A DNA stretch of 64,000 nucleotides, from positions 1 through 64,000 of the forward strand of contig NZ_SSMY01000001.1 of assembly GCF_004799495.1 (NCBI RefSeq), given 5' to 3'. A program made the translations under genes and the position numbers. The DNA is from Sphingomonas sp. GTDB taxonomy: Bacteria; Pseudomonadota; Alphaproteobacteria; Sphingomonadales; Sphingomonadaceae. Of this stretch, positions 35,479-44,164 are shown piece by piece. Position 1 is the first letter of the stretch; each line of letters opens with the position of its first letter. A model generated the notes under the pieces. It worked only from the letters and a program-made list of their open reading frames with translations. It ran no database searches and was not told the DNA's origin.

Positions 35479-36843
35479 TTGGGGGTCGTGACAATATTGG
35501 TTGACGCGATCGCGCGCGAAAGCGTGATCCTGGCCTGTATCGGCTTCCTGATCGGGGGAATCGACGACCTCGCGCTCGACGCGGTGTATTGGCTCGGGCG
35601 GTTGTACGGCCGCCGCGACCTGAACGTTGCCGACCTCCCGCCGGGTGTCACGGGACGGATCGCCGTCTTCGTGCCCGCGTGGGACGAAGCGGCGGTGATC
35701 GGGCCGATGCTGACGACGACGCTCGCGCGGTTCGGGGACGAGGATGCCCGCCTCTATGTGGGCGCCTACGCCAACGACCCCGCGACGATCGATGCGGTCG
35801 CAGGCGTCGCCGCGGGCGAGCCGCGCGTCCGGCTGGTGCTGAACCCATGCGAAGGTCCGACCACCAAGGCCGATTGCCTCAACCAATTATGGGCAGCGCT
35901 GTTACGCGAGGAGCGCCTCCAGGGCTGGCAAGCGCTGGCGGTGGCATTTCACGATGCCGAGGACGTCGTCCATCGCGACGAGTTGCGCGTATACCGCGGA
36001 TTGCTCGGCGAGCATCAGGTCGTGCAGCTGCCGGTGTCGCCGTTGATCGATCACGCGTCGCCGCTCGTCTCCGGGCACTATGCGGACGAGTTTGCGGAGG
36101 CTCACGGCGAGCGGCTGGTGGTGCGCGGCTGGCTCGGTGCGCCAATGCCGCTCGCCGGGGTCGGATGCGCGATCGACCGCGATTTGCTCGGCAAGGTCGC
36201 GGCTGCGCGCGGCGGCGATCCGTTCGACGCCGCCAGCCTGACCGAGGACTATGAGCTTGGTTTGCGCACCGCGATGCTCGGCGGGCGGCAGGTCTTCGCG
36301 CGCGTCCGCGACTCCGACGGCCGGCTGATCGCCGTCGCCGAATATTTCCCGAACCGCGTCAAGGAAGCGGTGCGGCAGAAGGCGCGGTGGATGATCGGAA
36401 TCGCGCTCGACGGCTGGGATCGGATCGGCTGGGGCCGGACCGGCGACTGGCGCGACCATTGGATGCGGATGCGCGACCGCCGCGCGCCGCTCGCGCTGCT
36501 CCTACTTGCGATTGCCTATCTATCGATGCTCGCCTGCGGCGCGTCGTGGATGGTGCATGTGCTGGCAGGCGACAGCGGGCCGGTGTTCGGCGAGACGACC
36601 CACCAACTGCTGCTGGTCAACCTCGCGCTGATGGTCTGGCGTATGGCGATGCGGGCGTGGTTCACTGGCCGCGCCTACGGCCTGTGGCAGGCACTGTTAT
36701 CGGTCCCGCGCGTCGTCGTCGGCAATTACATCGCACTGATGGCGGCGCGCACCGCGATCGGCCGCTACGTCGTGGCACTCCGGGGCCAGCGCCCGGCGTG
36801 GGACAAGACACGCCATCGTTTTCCTGAAACGGTCGAACCATGA
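35479..36843 (+). CDS. NfrB-like glycosyltransferase, membrane-bound
   Basis: A family 2 processive-type glycosyltransferase similar to the GT part of NfrB. An N-terminal membrane segment (SVILACIGFLIGG) is followed by the GT domain with FVPAWDE, FHDAEDVVH, the base region SLTEDYELGLR and the QKARW product-binding motif. C-terminal membrane helices then follow. The start is uncertain: TTG 35479 has a GGGGG ribosome-binding site seven bases upstream (454 residues), and GTG 35488 is an alternative. It lacks the C-terminal MshEN domain of E. coli NfrB. The stop overlaps the next gene (ATGA). Probable role: synthesis of a surface glycan. Confidence 0.85.
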   Translation: MGVVTILVDAIARESVILACIGFLIGGIDDLALDAVYWLGRLYGRRDLNVADLPPGVTGRIAVFVPAWDEAAVIGPMLTTTLARFGDEDARLYVGAYANDPATIDAVAGVAAGEPRVRLVLNPCEGPTTKADCLNQLWAALLREERLQGWQALAVAFHDAEDVVHRDELRVYRGLLGEHQVVQLPVSPLIDHASPLVSGHYADEFAEAHGERLVVRGWLGAPMPLAGVGCAIDRDLLGKVAAARGGDPFDAASLTEDYELGLRTAMLGGRQVFARVRDSDGRLIAVAEYFPNRVKEAVRQKARWMIGIALDGWDRIGWGRTGDWRDHWMRMRDRRAPLALLLLAIAYLSMLACGASWMVHVLAGDSGPVFGETTHQLLLVNLALMVWRMAMRAWFTGRAYGLWQALLSVPRVVVGNYIALMAARTAIGRYVVALRGQRPAWDKTRHRFPETVEP

Positions 36844-37856
36844 ACGGCCGTCCGTTGCGCTTCCTCGGCGCCACGATAGTCGGCTGGGTCGCACTGCGCG
36901 CCTTTGTGTTGTGGCCGGTGGCGGGACCGGCGGCGATCCCGCGCGCACTCGTGCCCGCCGCGTTCGCCGACGACGCGCCGCGAATCGAGGGTCGGCGTTC
37001 CGCGCCGGCGGTCGCACCAATCAACACACAGATCAGTGCGGCATCGACCGCCGGTCGGTTACAGCGCCCGGGGCGACCTGACGTGGCACGCGTCGAACCG
37101 ACGATGATTGCCGATCCCCCGTCGCCACCTGCCTCCGAAGCGGCGGCGCCGCTGTCGACACAAACCGCGCCGCAGACGCTGCTCGCGCCGCCACCGCCTA
37201 CCGCACCGCCCGCCCGCTCCCGAACGAGCCGCTGGTCGGCGAGCGCGTGGTTCGTGTTGCGCGACGGGCAGGGGATCGCGCCGGGGCTGAGCAGCGGGCA
37301 ATTGGGCGGCAGCCAGGCCGGCCTGCGCGTCGCTTATGCGATCGGCGAGGCCCGCCGCGTCGCGATCGTCGGCCGCGTCGCCAGCCCGCTCCGCGGCAGA
37401 GGTCGCGAAGCGGCGCTGGGCGTCGAATGGCGCCCGACCAAGCTCCCGGTCCGGCTCGTCGCCGAATATCGCCGTTCGCTCGACGGCGGCGCGAGCGGCC
37501 CGGCGCTCGGTATCATCGCGGGTACCGGGCCCGCACCGCTCGCCCTGGGGTTCGACCTGGAGACCTACGGCCAGGCCGGCGCAATCCGCCGCCGCCGTAC
37601 CGAGCCGTTCGCCGAAGGGGCCGCCCGTCTGTCGCGGCCCGTCGTCGCGTTGGGCGGTGCCAAGGTCGACCTCGCCCTCGGCGCCTGGGGCGGCGCCCAG
37701 CGCGACGCACAGCGGCTCGACATCGGCCCGTCGCTCGGCGTGCGCGTGCCCGTCGCCGGCAAGTCGCTCCGCCTCTCGCTGGACTGGCGCCAGCGCGTTG
37801 CGGGAAGCGCTCGCCCCGGCTCGGGGCCCGTGCTGGTGATCGGCAGCGATTTCTAG
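36840..37856 (+). CDS. Predicted outer-membrane barrel protein paired with the glycosyltransferase
   Basis: A 338-residue protein with a hydrophobic N-terminal segment, then about 90 residues of Pro/Ala-rich linker (residues 50-125). The C-terminal ~210 residues consist of alternating polar/hydrophobic strands (SASAWFVLRDG, GGSQAGLRVAYAIG, LALGFDLETYGQAG) and end GPVLVIGSDF, a phenylalanine terminus typical of outer-membrane barrels. The strand pattern resembles the C-terminal domain of NfrA. The four-base ATGA overlap with the glycosyltransferase gene suggests a polymerase-exporter pair. It is much smaller than NfrA and lacks TPR repeats. Confidence 0.6.
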   Translation: MNGRPLRFLGATIVGWVALRAFVLWPVAGPAAIPRALVPAAFADDAPRIEGRRSAPAVAPINTQISAASTAGRLQRPGRPDVARVEPTMIADPPSPPASEAAAPLSTQTAPQTLLAPPPPTAPPARSRTSRWSASAWFVLRDGQGIAPGLSSGQLGGSQAGLRVAYAIGEARRVAIVGRVASPLRGRGREAALGVEWRPTKLPVRLVAEYRRSLDGGASGPALGIIAGTGPAPLALGFDLETYGQAGAIRRRRTEPFAEGAARLSRPVVALGGAKVDLALGAWGGAQRDAQRLDIGPSLGVRVPVAGKSLRLSLDWRQRVAGSARPGSGPVLVIGSDF

Positions 37857-37901
37857 CGACCGCAACCTTCCGCATCGCGCGCCCACGCGTTAAGCCGGGA
37901 T

Positions 37902-38816
37902 GTGGACCTGTACCTCCCCATCGCCAACCTGTCGGTCAACGCGCTCGTCATCGTCCTGCTCGGCGGGTTCGTCGGGCTCTTGTCGGGAATGTTCGGCGTC
38001 GGCGGCGGGTTCCTGACGACGCCGCTGCTCATCATCTACGGCATCCCGCCGACCGTCGCCGCCGCCTCGTCGGCGAGCCAGGTGACGGGCGCGAGCGTGT
38101 CCGGCGTGTTCGCGCACCTGCAACGCCGCGGGGTCGATTTCCGCATGGGCGGGATCATGGTCGCGGGCGGGTTCGCCGGTTCGGCGTTCGGCGCGTGGAT
38201 CTTCAAGGCGCTCCAGGCGAGCGGCCAGCTCGATACGGTGATCGCCGTGGTCTACGTCCTGTTGCTCGGGTCGATCGGGACGCTGATGGCGCGCGAATCG
38301 ATCCAGTTCATCCGTGCCACGCGGGCAGGCCAGGCGCCGCGCGCGGCAAAGCGGCGGCATCACCCGCTGGTCGCGTCGCTGCCGTTCCGCATGCGCTTCT
38401 ATCGCTCGGGACTCTACATCTCGCCGCTCGCGCCGCTGCTGCTCGGGTTCGGGGTCGGCATATTGACGATCCTGCTCGGGGTCGGCGGCGGGTTCATCCT
38501 GGTGCCGGCGATGATCTACCTGCTCGGCATGGCGACGCAGGTCGTGGTGGGGACCAGCCTGTTCCAGACCCTGTTCGTCACCGCCTGGGCGACGATGGTC
38601 CATGCGACCACGACCAAGGCGGTCGACATCGTGCTCGCGGCGCTGCTGCTGGTCGGGTCAGTGACGGGGGCGCAGATCGGCGCGCGGTTCGCGACCAAGT
38701 GGAAGCCCGAATATCTCCGCCTCGCGCTCGCGGTGCTGGTGCTGCTCGTCGGGATCCGGATGCTGGTCGGGCTGACGCTGCGCCCCGACGAAATCTTCTC
38801 GGTCGAGCTTTCCTGA
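37902..38816 (+). CDS. TauE/SafE family sulfite exporter-like permease
   Basis: A 304-residue membrane protein with about eight hydrophobic segments and the two-fold repeated signature of the family: GLLSGMFGVGGGFLTTPLL near the N-terminus and ILLGVGGGFILVPAMIY in the second half. Members export sulfite or sulfonate-derived anions; the substrate here is unknown. The start is GTG 37902. Its stop codon (38814-38816) touches the first possible start of the TIGR02186 gene (TGATG), and these two families are commonly neighbours. Confidence 0.9.
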   Translation: MDLYLPIANLSVNALVIVLLGGFVGLLSGMFGVGGGFLTTPLLIIYGIPPTVAAASSASQVTGASVSGVFAHLQRRGVDFRMGGIMVAGGFAGSAFGAWIFKALQASGQLDTVIAVVYVLLLGSIGTLMARESIQFIRATRAGQAPRAAKRRHHPLVASLPFRMRFYRSGLYISPLAPLLLGFGVGILTILLGVGGGFILVPAMIYLLGMATQVVVGTSLFQTLFVTAWATMVHATTTKAVDIVLAALLLVGSVTGAQIGARFATKWKPEYLRLALAVLVLLVGIRMLVGLTLRPDEIFSVELS

Positions 38817-39691
38817 TGCCGATTGCATCGGCATGGCGGCACCGGCCCGCTCCCCCACCCGGTCGCCCAATCAGCTTATCCTATGGGCGGTCGGGTGGGG
38901 GAGCGGGCCGGTGCCGCACCCCGGCGAAGCCGGGCAAAGGACTCCCCGCGCTTCTGCTATTCGCGCCGCTGCTGATGGGGCAATCCAAGCCGGTCCTTGT
39001 CCCCGACGTGTCGCAGCGCCAGATCGAGATCGCCTATTCGTTCACCGGCGCCGAGCTGCTGCTGTTCGGCGCGATCCTCTATCCCGGCGGCCGGCTGCCC
39101 AACGACGACAAGCCGACCGACATCGTCGTGGTGGTGAAGGGCCCGACGCAATCGATCCTGGTGCGCGAGAAGACGCGGATCGCGGGCATCTGGGTCAACG
39201 CGGCGCGGTTGCGCTATCGTTCGGCGCCGAGCTTCTACGGCCTCGTCTCGTCGCGGCCGATCGACCAGATCGTCGATGAGCGCACGCGCGCGATCTACGA
39301 GCTCGGGCTCGACAGTCTGCAATTGTCGCCCGCCTCCAGCGCGCCGCCCGACGAGCAGGACCGCTTCGCGCGCGGCTTGTCCGACCTGAAGGAGCGCGGC
39401 GGACTCTACTACCAGAAAGCCGGGGTCGAGATCAGCGACGGCGTGCTGTACCGCGCGCGCGTCGACATCCCGGCGCGCGTGCCGGTCGGGCGCTTCACCG
39501 CGGAGACCTTCCTGATCCGCGACGGTCATGTGCTCGCGGTCGCGACCAAGGAGATCGAGATCCGCAAATCGGGGTTCGAGCGCTTCGTCGCGCGCTCTGC
39601 CCAGCGCTGGTCGATCACCTATGGCCTCGTCGCGGTCGCGCTTTCGGTGCTGCTCGGCTGGGCAGCCGGCTATGTCGCGCGAAGAGTCTGA
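38816..39691 (+). CDS. TIGR02186 family membrane-anchored protein
   Basis: A conserved protein of unknown function, usually encoded beside TauE/SafE permeases. The family part begins near VPDVSQRQIEIAYSFTGAEL and ends in a C-terminal helix (WSITYGLVAVALSVLLGWAAG), with a periplasmic domain between. The start is a problem. ATG 38816 couples to the permease stop codon and retains the hydrophobic signal-like GLPALLLFAPLLMG, giving 291 residues, but then codons 7-34 are a palindromic repeat. ATG 38975 (238 residues) excludes the repeat but also most of the signal. I favour 38816. Confidence 0.75.
   Translation: MPIASAWRHRPAPPPGRPISLSYGRSGGGAGRCRTPAKPGKGLPALLLFAPLLMGQSKPVLVPDVSQRQIEIAYSFTGAELLLFGAILYPGGRLPNDDKPTDIVVVVKGPTQSILVREKTRIAGIWVNAARLRYRSAPSFYGLVSSRPIDQIVDERTRAIYELGLDSLQLSPASSAPPDEQDRFARGLSDLKERGGLYYQKAGVEISDGVLYRARVDIPARVPVGRFTAETFLIRDGHVLAVATKEIEIRKSGFERFVARSAQRWSITYGLVAVALSVLLGWAAGYVARRV
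38836..38917. repeat. Long inverted repeat, copy B, inside a 5' coding end
   Basis: Two 34-base arms (38836-38869 and 38884-38917) pair with two mismatches around a 14-base loop. The arms share the GGCCCGCTCCCCC / GGGGGAGCGGGCC core with copy A at 2234-2312. The whole element is open in the frame of the TIGR02186 gene and would encode an Arg/Pro/Gly-rich insert. Confidence 0.85.
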
Positions 39692-39758
39692 TCACGGTTA
39701 ATCACGCATTCTTTACCCCTCCCCGTGCATAACCCGCGCGAATGACCAGGGGATCACG

Positions 39759-41417
39759 ATGACCGAGATGCCAGGCGACGGCGCGTTCGCCAACGCCACG
39801 CCAGCGGCGGCACCCGCCGCGCCGATCGGCATGCGCGAGATCGGCGCGCTGATCGACATCGCCGGGTCGGGCGGCCAGGTGCTGCTCGATCGCGCAGCGG
39901 TCGACAGCTATGCCGGCGATGCCGATCCCGTGCTGGCCGGTGCCGGGTCGGTTGGCGCGCAGCTCAAGATCCGCGTCGGCGCGACCTGGATGATCGCCAA
40001 CATCCGCTCGCTCCGCCTGACCGAGGCGGGCGTGCTCGCGCAGATCGACTTCCTCGGCGAAGGCGACGAGGAACGGCTGACCGGCAAGCTCTATAATTTC
40101 CGCCGCGGCGTGACGCGCTATCCGACCCCCGGCGCCGATGCCTTTCCGGTCTCGACCGGCGACCTCAAGCAGATTTACGCCGCCGACGACCGCGCCTGCG
40201 TCGAGATCGGCAACGTCTATCCGACCAAGGACATCCGCGCCGCGCTGTACATCGACGCGATGCTCGGCAAACATTTCGCGCTGCTCGGCTCGACCGGTAC
40301 CGGCAAGTCGACCAGCGCTGCGCTGATCCTCCACCGCATCTGCGAGCTCGCGCCGCAGGGGCATATCGTGATGATCGACCCCCACGGCGAATATTCGGCG
40401 GCGTTCGACAGCACCGGTGCGATCTTCGACGTGTCGAACCTGCAGATGCCGTACTGGCTGATGAATTTCGAGGAACATTGCGAAGTGTTCCTGACGACGA
40501 CCGGCAACGAAGCGCAGATCGACCGCGACATCCTGGCCAAGTGCCTGCTCATGGCGCGCGGCAAGAGCCGGCTGGGGCAGGAAATGGCCAAGCTGACGGT
40601 CGACGCGCCGATCCCGTATCTGCTCAGCGACCTGACCAATCTGATCCAGCTCGAAATGGGCAAGATGGACCGCGCCGGGGATACCGCGCCGTACCTGCGG
40701 CTCAAGACCAAGATCGACGAGATCAAGGCCGATCCGCGCTACGGCTTCATGTTCTCGGGCATGCTCGTCGCCGATACGATGAGCGACTTCATCGGCCGCA
40801 TCTTCCGCCTGCCGGGCGATGGCAAGCCGATCTCGATCATCGACGTGTCGGGCGTGCCGAACGAGATCACATCCGTGGTGGTCGCGGTGCTGAGCCGGAT
40901 GGTGTTCGACTTCGCGATCTGGAGCCGCAACGAGCCGCAGCGCCCGATCCTGCTGATCTGCGAGGAAGCGCACCGCTACATCCCCAACGAGCGCAATGCC
41001 GACGGATCGTCGGTCGGCAAGATTCTGAGCCGCATCGCCAAGGAAGGCCGCAAGTACGGCGTGTCGCTCGGCTTGATCACGCAGCGCCCGTCCGACCTCG
41101 CCGAAGGCGTGCTGTCGCAGTGCGGCACGATCATCTCGATGCGGCTCAACAACGACCGCGACCAGGCGTTCGTCCGCGCCGCGATGCCCGAAGGCGCGCG
41201 CGGCTTCCTCGATTCGATCCCGGCCTTGCGCAACCGCGAGTGCATCATCTGCGGCGAAGGCGTCGCGATCCCGATCCGCGTCGCGTTCGACGGGCTCGAG
41301 GAAGCCAAGCGCCCGGCCTCGGCCGACCCGGTCTTCTCCGACCTGTGGCGCGAAACCGGCGGCGAGGACCAGATCATCGACCGCACGATCAGGCGGTGGC
41401 GGACGCAAGGGCGCTAG
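39759..41417 (+). CDS. HerA/VirB4-like ATPase (DUF87)
   Basis: A 552-residue P-loop ATPase of the HerA-FtsK superfamily. Walker A is GSTGTGKST near residue 185 and Walker B is LLICEEAHRY near 405. They are followed by the sensor region GVSLGLITQRPSDLAEGVLS and an arginine-finger-like segment with SMRLNNDRDQ. An N-terminal HAS-barrel-like domain covers the first ~140 residues. An AGGGGATCAC site precedes ATG 39759. No NurA-type nuclease is adjacent, so the DNA-end-resection role known from archaea cannot be inferred from context. Confidence 0.88.
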   Translation: MTEMPGDGAFANATPAAAPAAPIGMREIGALIDIAGSGGQVLLDRAAVDSYAGDADPVLAGAGSVGAQLKIRVGATWMIANIRSLRLTEAGVLAQIDFLGEGDEERLTGKLYNFRRGVTRYPTPGADAFPVSTGDLKQIYAADDRACVEIGNVYPTKDIRAALYIDAMLGKHFALLGSTGTGKSTSAALILHRICELAPQGHIVMIDPHGEYSAAFDSTGAIFDVSNLQMPYWLMNFEEHCEVFLTTTGNEAQIDRDILAKCLLMARGKSRLGQEMAKLTVDAPIPYLLSDLTNLIQLEMGKMDRAGDTAPYLRLKTKIDEIKADPRYGFMFSGMLVADTMSDFIGRIFRLPGDGKPISIIDVSGVPNEITSVVVAVLSRMVFDFAIWSRNEPQRPILLICEEAHRYIPNERNADGSSVGKILSRIAKEGRKYGVSLGLITQRPSDLAEGVLSQCGTIISMRLNNDRDQAFVRAAMPEGARGFLDSIPALRNRECIICGEGVAIPIRVAFDGLEEAKRPASADPVFSDLWRETGGEDQIIDRTIRRWRTQGR

Positions 41418-41419
41418 GC

Positions 41420-41445
41420 CGCGATTTAGCGCAAGCTAAATCGCG
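41420..41445. repeat. TTAGC-GCAA-GCTAA hairpin after the HerA-like gene
   Basis: A perfect 11-bp stem CGCGATTTAGC / GCTAAATCGCG with a GCAA tetraloop starts three bases after the stop codon. There is no T-run. Related hairpins are at 1115-1135, 49601-49622 and 55291-55313. Confidence 0.75.
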
Positions 41446-41669
41446 ATAAGCCGAACCGCGGCCGGCGGCCTAACTTCACACTCACTTCACACTAACGCGC
41501 TCCTGCGCCGGCCCAAACTTCACATGGTTTCGACCGATCGGGTTTCTGCGTCCGATAGGACGGTGGAAGGCGTCGCGATGTCAAAGAGCCTGGCAAGCCT
41601 GTCAGGCGAAACCCTACATCGCAAGCGTGTCGTGAGGGGCGGCTGACGACCCGATTGCAGAAGCTCGGG

Positions 41670-42371
41670 TCATCGCAGCAACCAGGAGAGGGCGTTGCGC
41701 AAAAAAGCTTCGCCTTGCGACCGCACGACCTCTCCATGCGCGACGACCACATGCGCCGGATGCTCCCCGGGCAAGGCGCGTACCTTCGGCTGCGCGCTGG
41801 CGTGATCACGAAAACTGATCCGGTAATCAATCGGCGGATACCTCCGGCCCTCCACCATCTTCAACCAGCGAGCGACCCACCTCATCCACCACGGCCAATG
41901 GTCACGCAGAAATGCTTGGCTGAACGTCTGGGACAGGTCGGCGATAATCGCAGTTCGGGATGCGCGGTGGAAAAAGATCAGTTCGTCCATAAACAGCGAG
42001 TTCGGAAAATAGAATTGATCGATCTGGCCGGCCCATGCCGCTGGAGCTGCATCCGCCAACGCTTCGGAAAAACGAAGAGACTTGCACCTGGCGATGGTGG
42101 AGGCTGTACCCGACAGCTGGGCTTCGGGAAACGCAGCCTGCCATTCGGCCAAAAACAGATAGTGCAGGCGGTTCGGGCTGACGATGTATCCGACCGGGCC
42201 CAGCGCCCGAATTTTCTGCTCGATCGCCGCTGTCTTTTCGATCGGCGACCACAGCCATAATGCTCCGCCGGCCAACCGCACGACGACCATTCGCGTCGGA
42301 TAATCGAAGCCCTTGAAGGACACGATTCCGCCATCCGCGAACCAAAGGTCTTGCCCAAGCGGCTGAAGCAT
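41670..42371 (-). CDS. DUF4336 domain protein
   Basis: A 233-residue protein of the DUF4336 family, which has a metallo-beta-lactamase-like fold. Visible features are the N-terminal LGQDLWFADGGIVSFKGFDYP, VGYIVSPNRLHYLFLAEW (the His-containing segment of these folds), IADLSQTF and HPAHVVVAHGEVVR near the C-terminus. The biochemical role is unknown. The start is ATG 42371, 55 bases after the M23 peptidase gene on the same strand. Confidence 0.8.
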   Translation of the reverse strand: MLQPLGQDLWFADGGIVSFKGFDYPTRMVVVRLAGGALWLWSPIEKTAAIEQKIRALGPVGYIVSPNRLHYLFLAEWQAAFPEAQLSGTASTIARCKSLRFSEALADAAPAAWAGQIDQFYFPNSLFMDELIFFHRASRTAIIADLSQTFSQAFLRDHWPWWMRWVARWLKMVEGRRYPPIDYRISFRDHASAQPKVRALPGEHPAHVVVAHGEVVRSQGEAFLRNALSWLLR

Positions 42372-42426
42372 CAGCCGATCCTACGCCTGTAGAGGAACGT
42401 CAGCCACCCATTAGTGGCCGTCCGCC

Positions 42427-43980
42427 CTACCGCGCCGTCCCCGGCCGCACCGCGAGCAACTCGCTCACCTTCGCCTTGAACGCCCGCAGCGCGCTCCCCG
42501 TCAGCGCCGCCATCGTCGAGAACGAGAACCCCCGCGGGTTGACCACATTGCCGCCGCGATAGACCTCGAAATGCAAGTGCGGTCCGGTCGACAGCCCCGA
42601 ATTGCCCGAATAGCCGACCAGCTCGCCGCGCGACACGTGCTCGCCGTTGCGCACCGCGACCCGGCTGAGGTGGCCGTACCCGGTGCCGACCCCGCCCCCG
42701 CCCTGGATGCCGATGAAATTGCCGTAGCCGCCCTTGTACCCGGCCCAGTTCACCGTGCCCGCGACCACCGCATAGACTGGCGATCCGTAGGGGCAGGCGA
42801 TGTCGATGCCCTTGTGCATGCGGTAGTAACCGAGGATCGGGTGCATCCGCATCCCGAACGACGAGCTGACGCGGCCGTTCACCGGCAGCCCGACGAACCC
42901 GTTCTGCCGGGTCTGGCCGTTGGCGTCGTACCATTCGCCGCTGCTGTCCTCGTCGTCGCCGTCGCTGTCCTGCCCGGCCCATTTGACGAGCTGGACCTTG
43001 CGCCCACCCATATCGAGCCCGGCGTAGAGAATATCGCCCAGCTCGACCTCGCCGGTCGCGGCGCGGCGTTGCTTGAGGATGATGTCGAACGGGTCGCCCG
43101 CGGTCACGTCGCTGCCGAGCGAAATGCGCGTCGCCATCGCCTTGAGGTAATCCGCCGCCGCCTTCGACGGTACGCCGGCGGCGCGGAGCGACTTGTAAAG
43201 GCTCGCGCCGGCGAGGCCCTGGATGCGCAGCGGCGTGTCGTCGACCGAGATCGCCTGGCGCTGCATCGACAGGCCGTTGGCGGTGCGCGTGATCGTTAGC
43301 CGGAAATCGAACGCGGGCTGGAAGGCGAGTTGCTCGATCGGGCGCGGGTCGCTCTTCTTCGCGCGCGGGCCGAGCACGCCTTCGAAGCGCGTGCCGGGGC
43401 GGATGTCGTCGAGCGACATCGTGCCGCCGACGAGATCGGAAATGGTCTGGATGTCGGTCCGGGTGGCGCCGGCGCGGCGCAGCAATGCGGCGAGGCTGTC
43501 GCCATCGCTCATCGCCGAGGAGAAGGGCAGATGCGGGCGGTCGGGCGTCTCGCCGAGTGGGCGAACGAGGTCGTTCGCCGCCATGCGCTGGCCGGTATCG
43601 GCGCCCCAGGCGAGCGGCGCGATCGCTTGCGCGCGGGCATTGTCCCAGGCGGCGCCGCTCAGCGCCCTGGGCGTCTCACCCACGATCGGGCGCGCGAAAC
43701 CGGGCGACAGCGCCCAGGTCGCGCACAGCAATGTGGTGCAGGTCGCAAGCCCGCGGAACCAGTCGCGCGACCCGATCCGCGCGCCGAGATCGGGCGTCCA
43801 GTCGATATCGTCGATCGCGTGGCGCAGGCGTTCGAGCCGGGTCGGTTCGGGCAACAGGACAAGTTCGCTCGCGCGCGCGGCGGCACCGCCCGCGGAATCG
43901 AACTGGTCATTGCGCAAATACACGGCGAAAACATTTCCCGAAACGTATCGCCGATCCACCCCCGGCGCAGGCGGCAGCAC
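42427..43980 (-). CDS. M23 family peptidoglycan endopeptidase
   Basis: A LytM-type zinc metallopeptidase that cleaves peptidoglycan crosslinks or regulates amidases. The Zn-binding HKGIDI and HLHFEV motifs are in the C-terminal domain, with GYGHLSRVAVRNGEHV between them. A hydrophobic segment near residues 80-95 (LATCTTLLCATWALSPGF) probably anchors the protein. A LysM/OapA-like region (SDGDSLAALLRRAGATRTDI) precedes the catalytic domain. The start is uncertain: GTG 43980 gives 517 residues, and GTG 43923 is an alternative. It is divergent from the SUV3-like helicase gene. Confidence 0.9.
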   Translation of the reverse strand: MLPPAPGVDRRYVSGNVFAVYLRNDQFDSAGGAAARASELVLLPEPTRLERLRHAIDDIDWTPDLGARIGSRDWFRGLATCTTLLCATWALSPGFARPIVGETPRALSGAAWDNARAQAIAPLAWGADTGQRMAANDLVRPLGETPDRPHLPFSSAMSDGDSLAALLRRAGATRTDIQTISDLVGGTMSLDDIRPGTRFEGVLGPRAKKSDPRPIEQLAFQPAFDFRLTITRTANGLSMQRQAISVDDTPLRIQGLAGASLYKSLRAAGVPSKAAADYLKAMATRISLGSDVTAGDPFDIILKQRRAATGEVELGDILYAGLDMGGRKVQLVKWAGQDSDGDDEDSSGEWYDANGQTRQNGFVGLPVNGRVSSSFGMRMHPILGYYRMHKGIDIACPYGSPVYAVVAGTVNWAGYKGGYGNFIGIQGGGGVGTGYGHLSRVAVRNGEHVSRGELVGYSGNSGLSTGPHLHFEVYRGGNVVNPRGFSFSTMAALTGSALRAFKAKVSELLAVRPGTAR

Positions 43981-44164
43981 TGTGTGGGGGAGTGGTTAAA
44001 GTCAATTTAAAGGCGGCCTTGCGGGCACTAGGTTGCGGCAGGCCGTGCACGCCGAGGGATGGACGCTAGATCGTTGGGGAACCGTCTAATGGTCTGGGAA
44101 TCGGCGACTCTTTTCGATGCCCTGGCTTGCGTCGGCCGCGCACCACGCCGATGTTGTCGGGAAC

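Noticed and set aside
37247..38815. Upstream extension of the TIGR02186 frame through the barrel-protein and permease genes
   Set aside because: The frame is open by GC bias only; both overlapped genes have clear membrane or barrel features in other frames.
41473..41493. Direct repeat of CTTCACACT after the HerA-like gene
   Set aside because: Only two short units in tandem; too small to assign a role.
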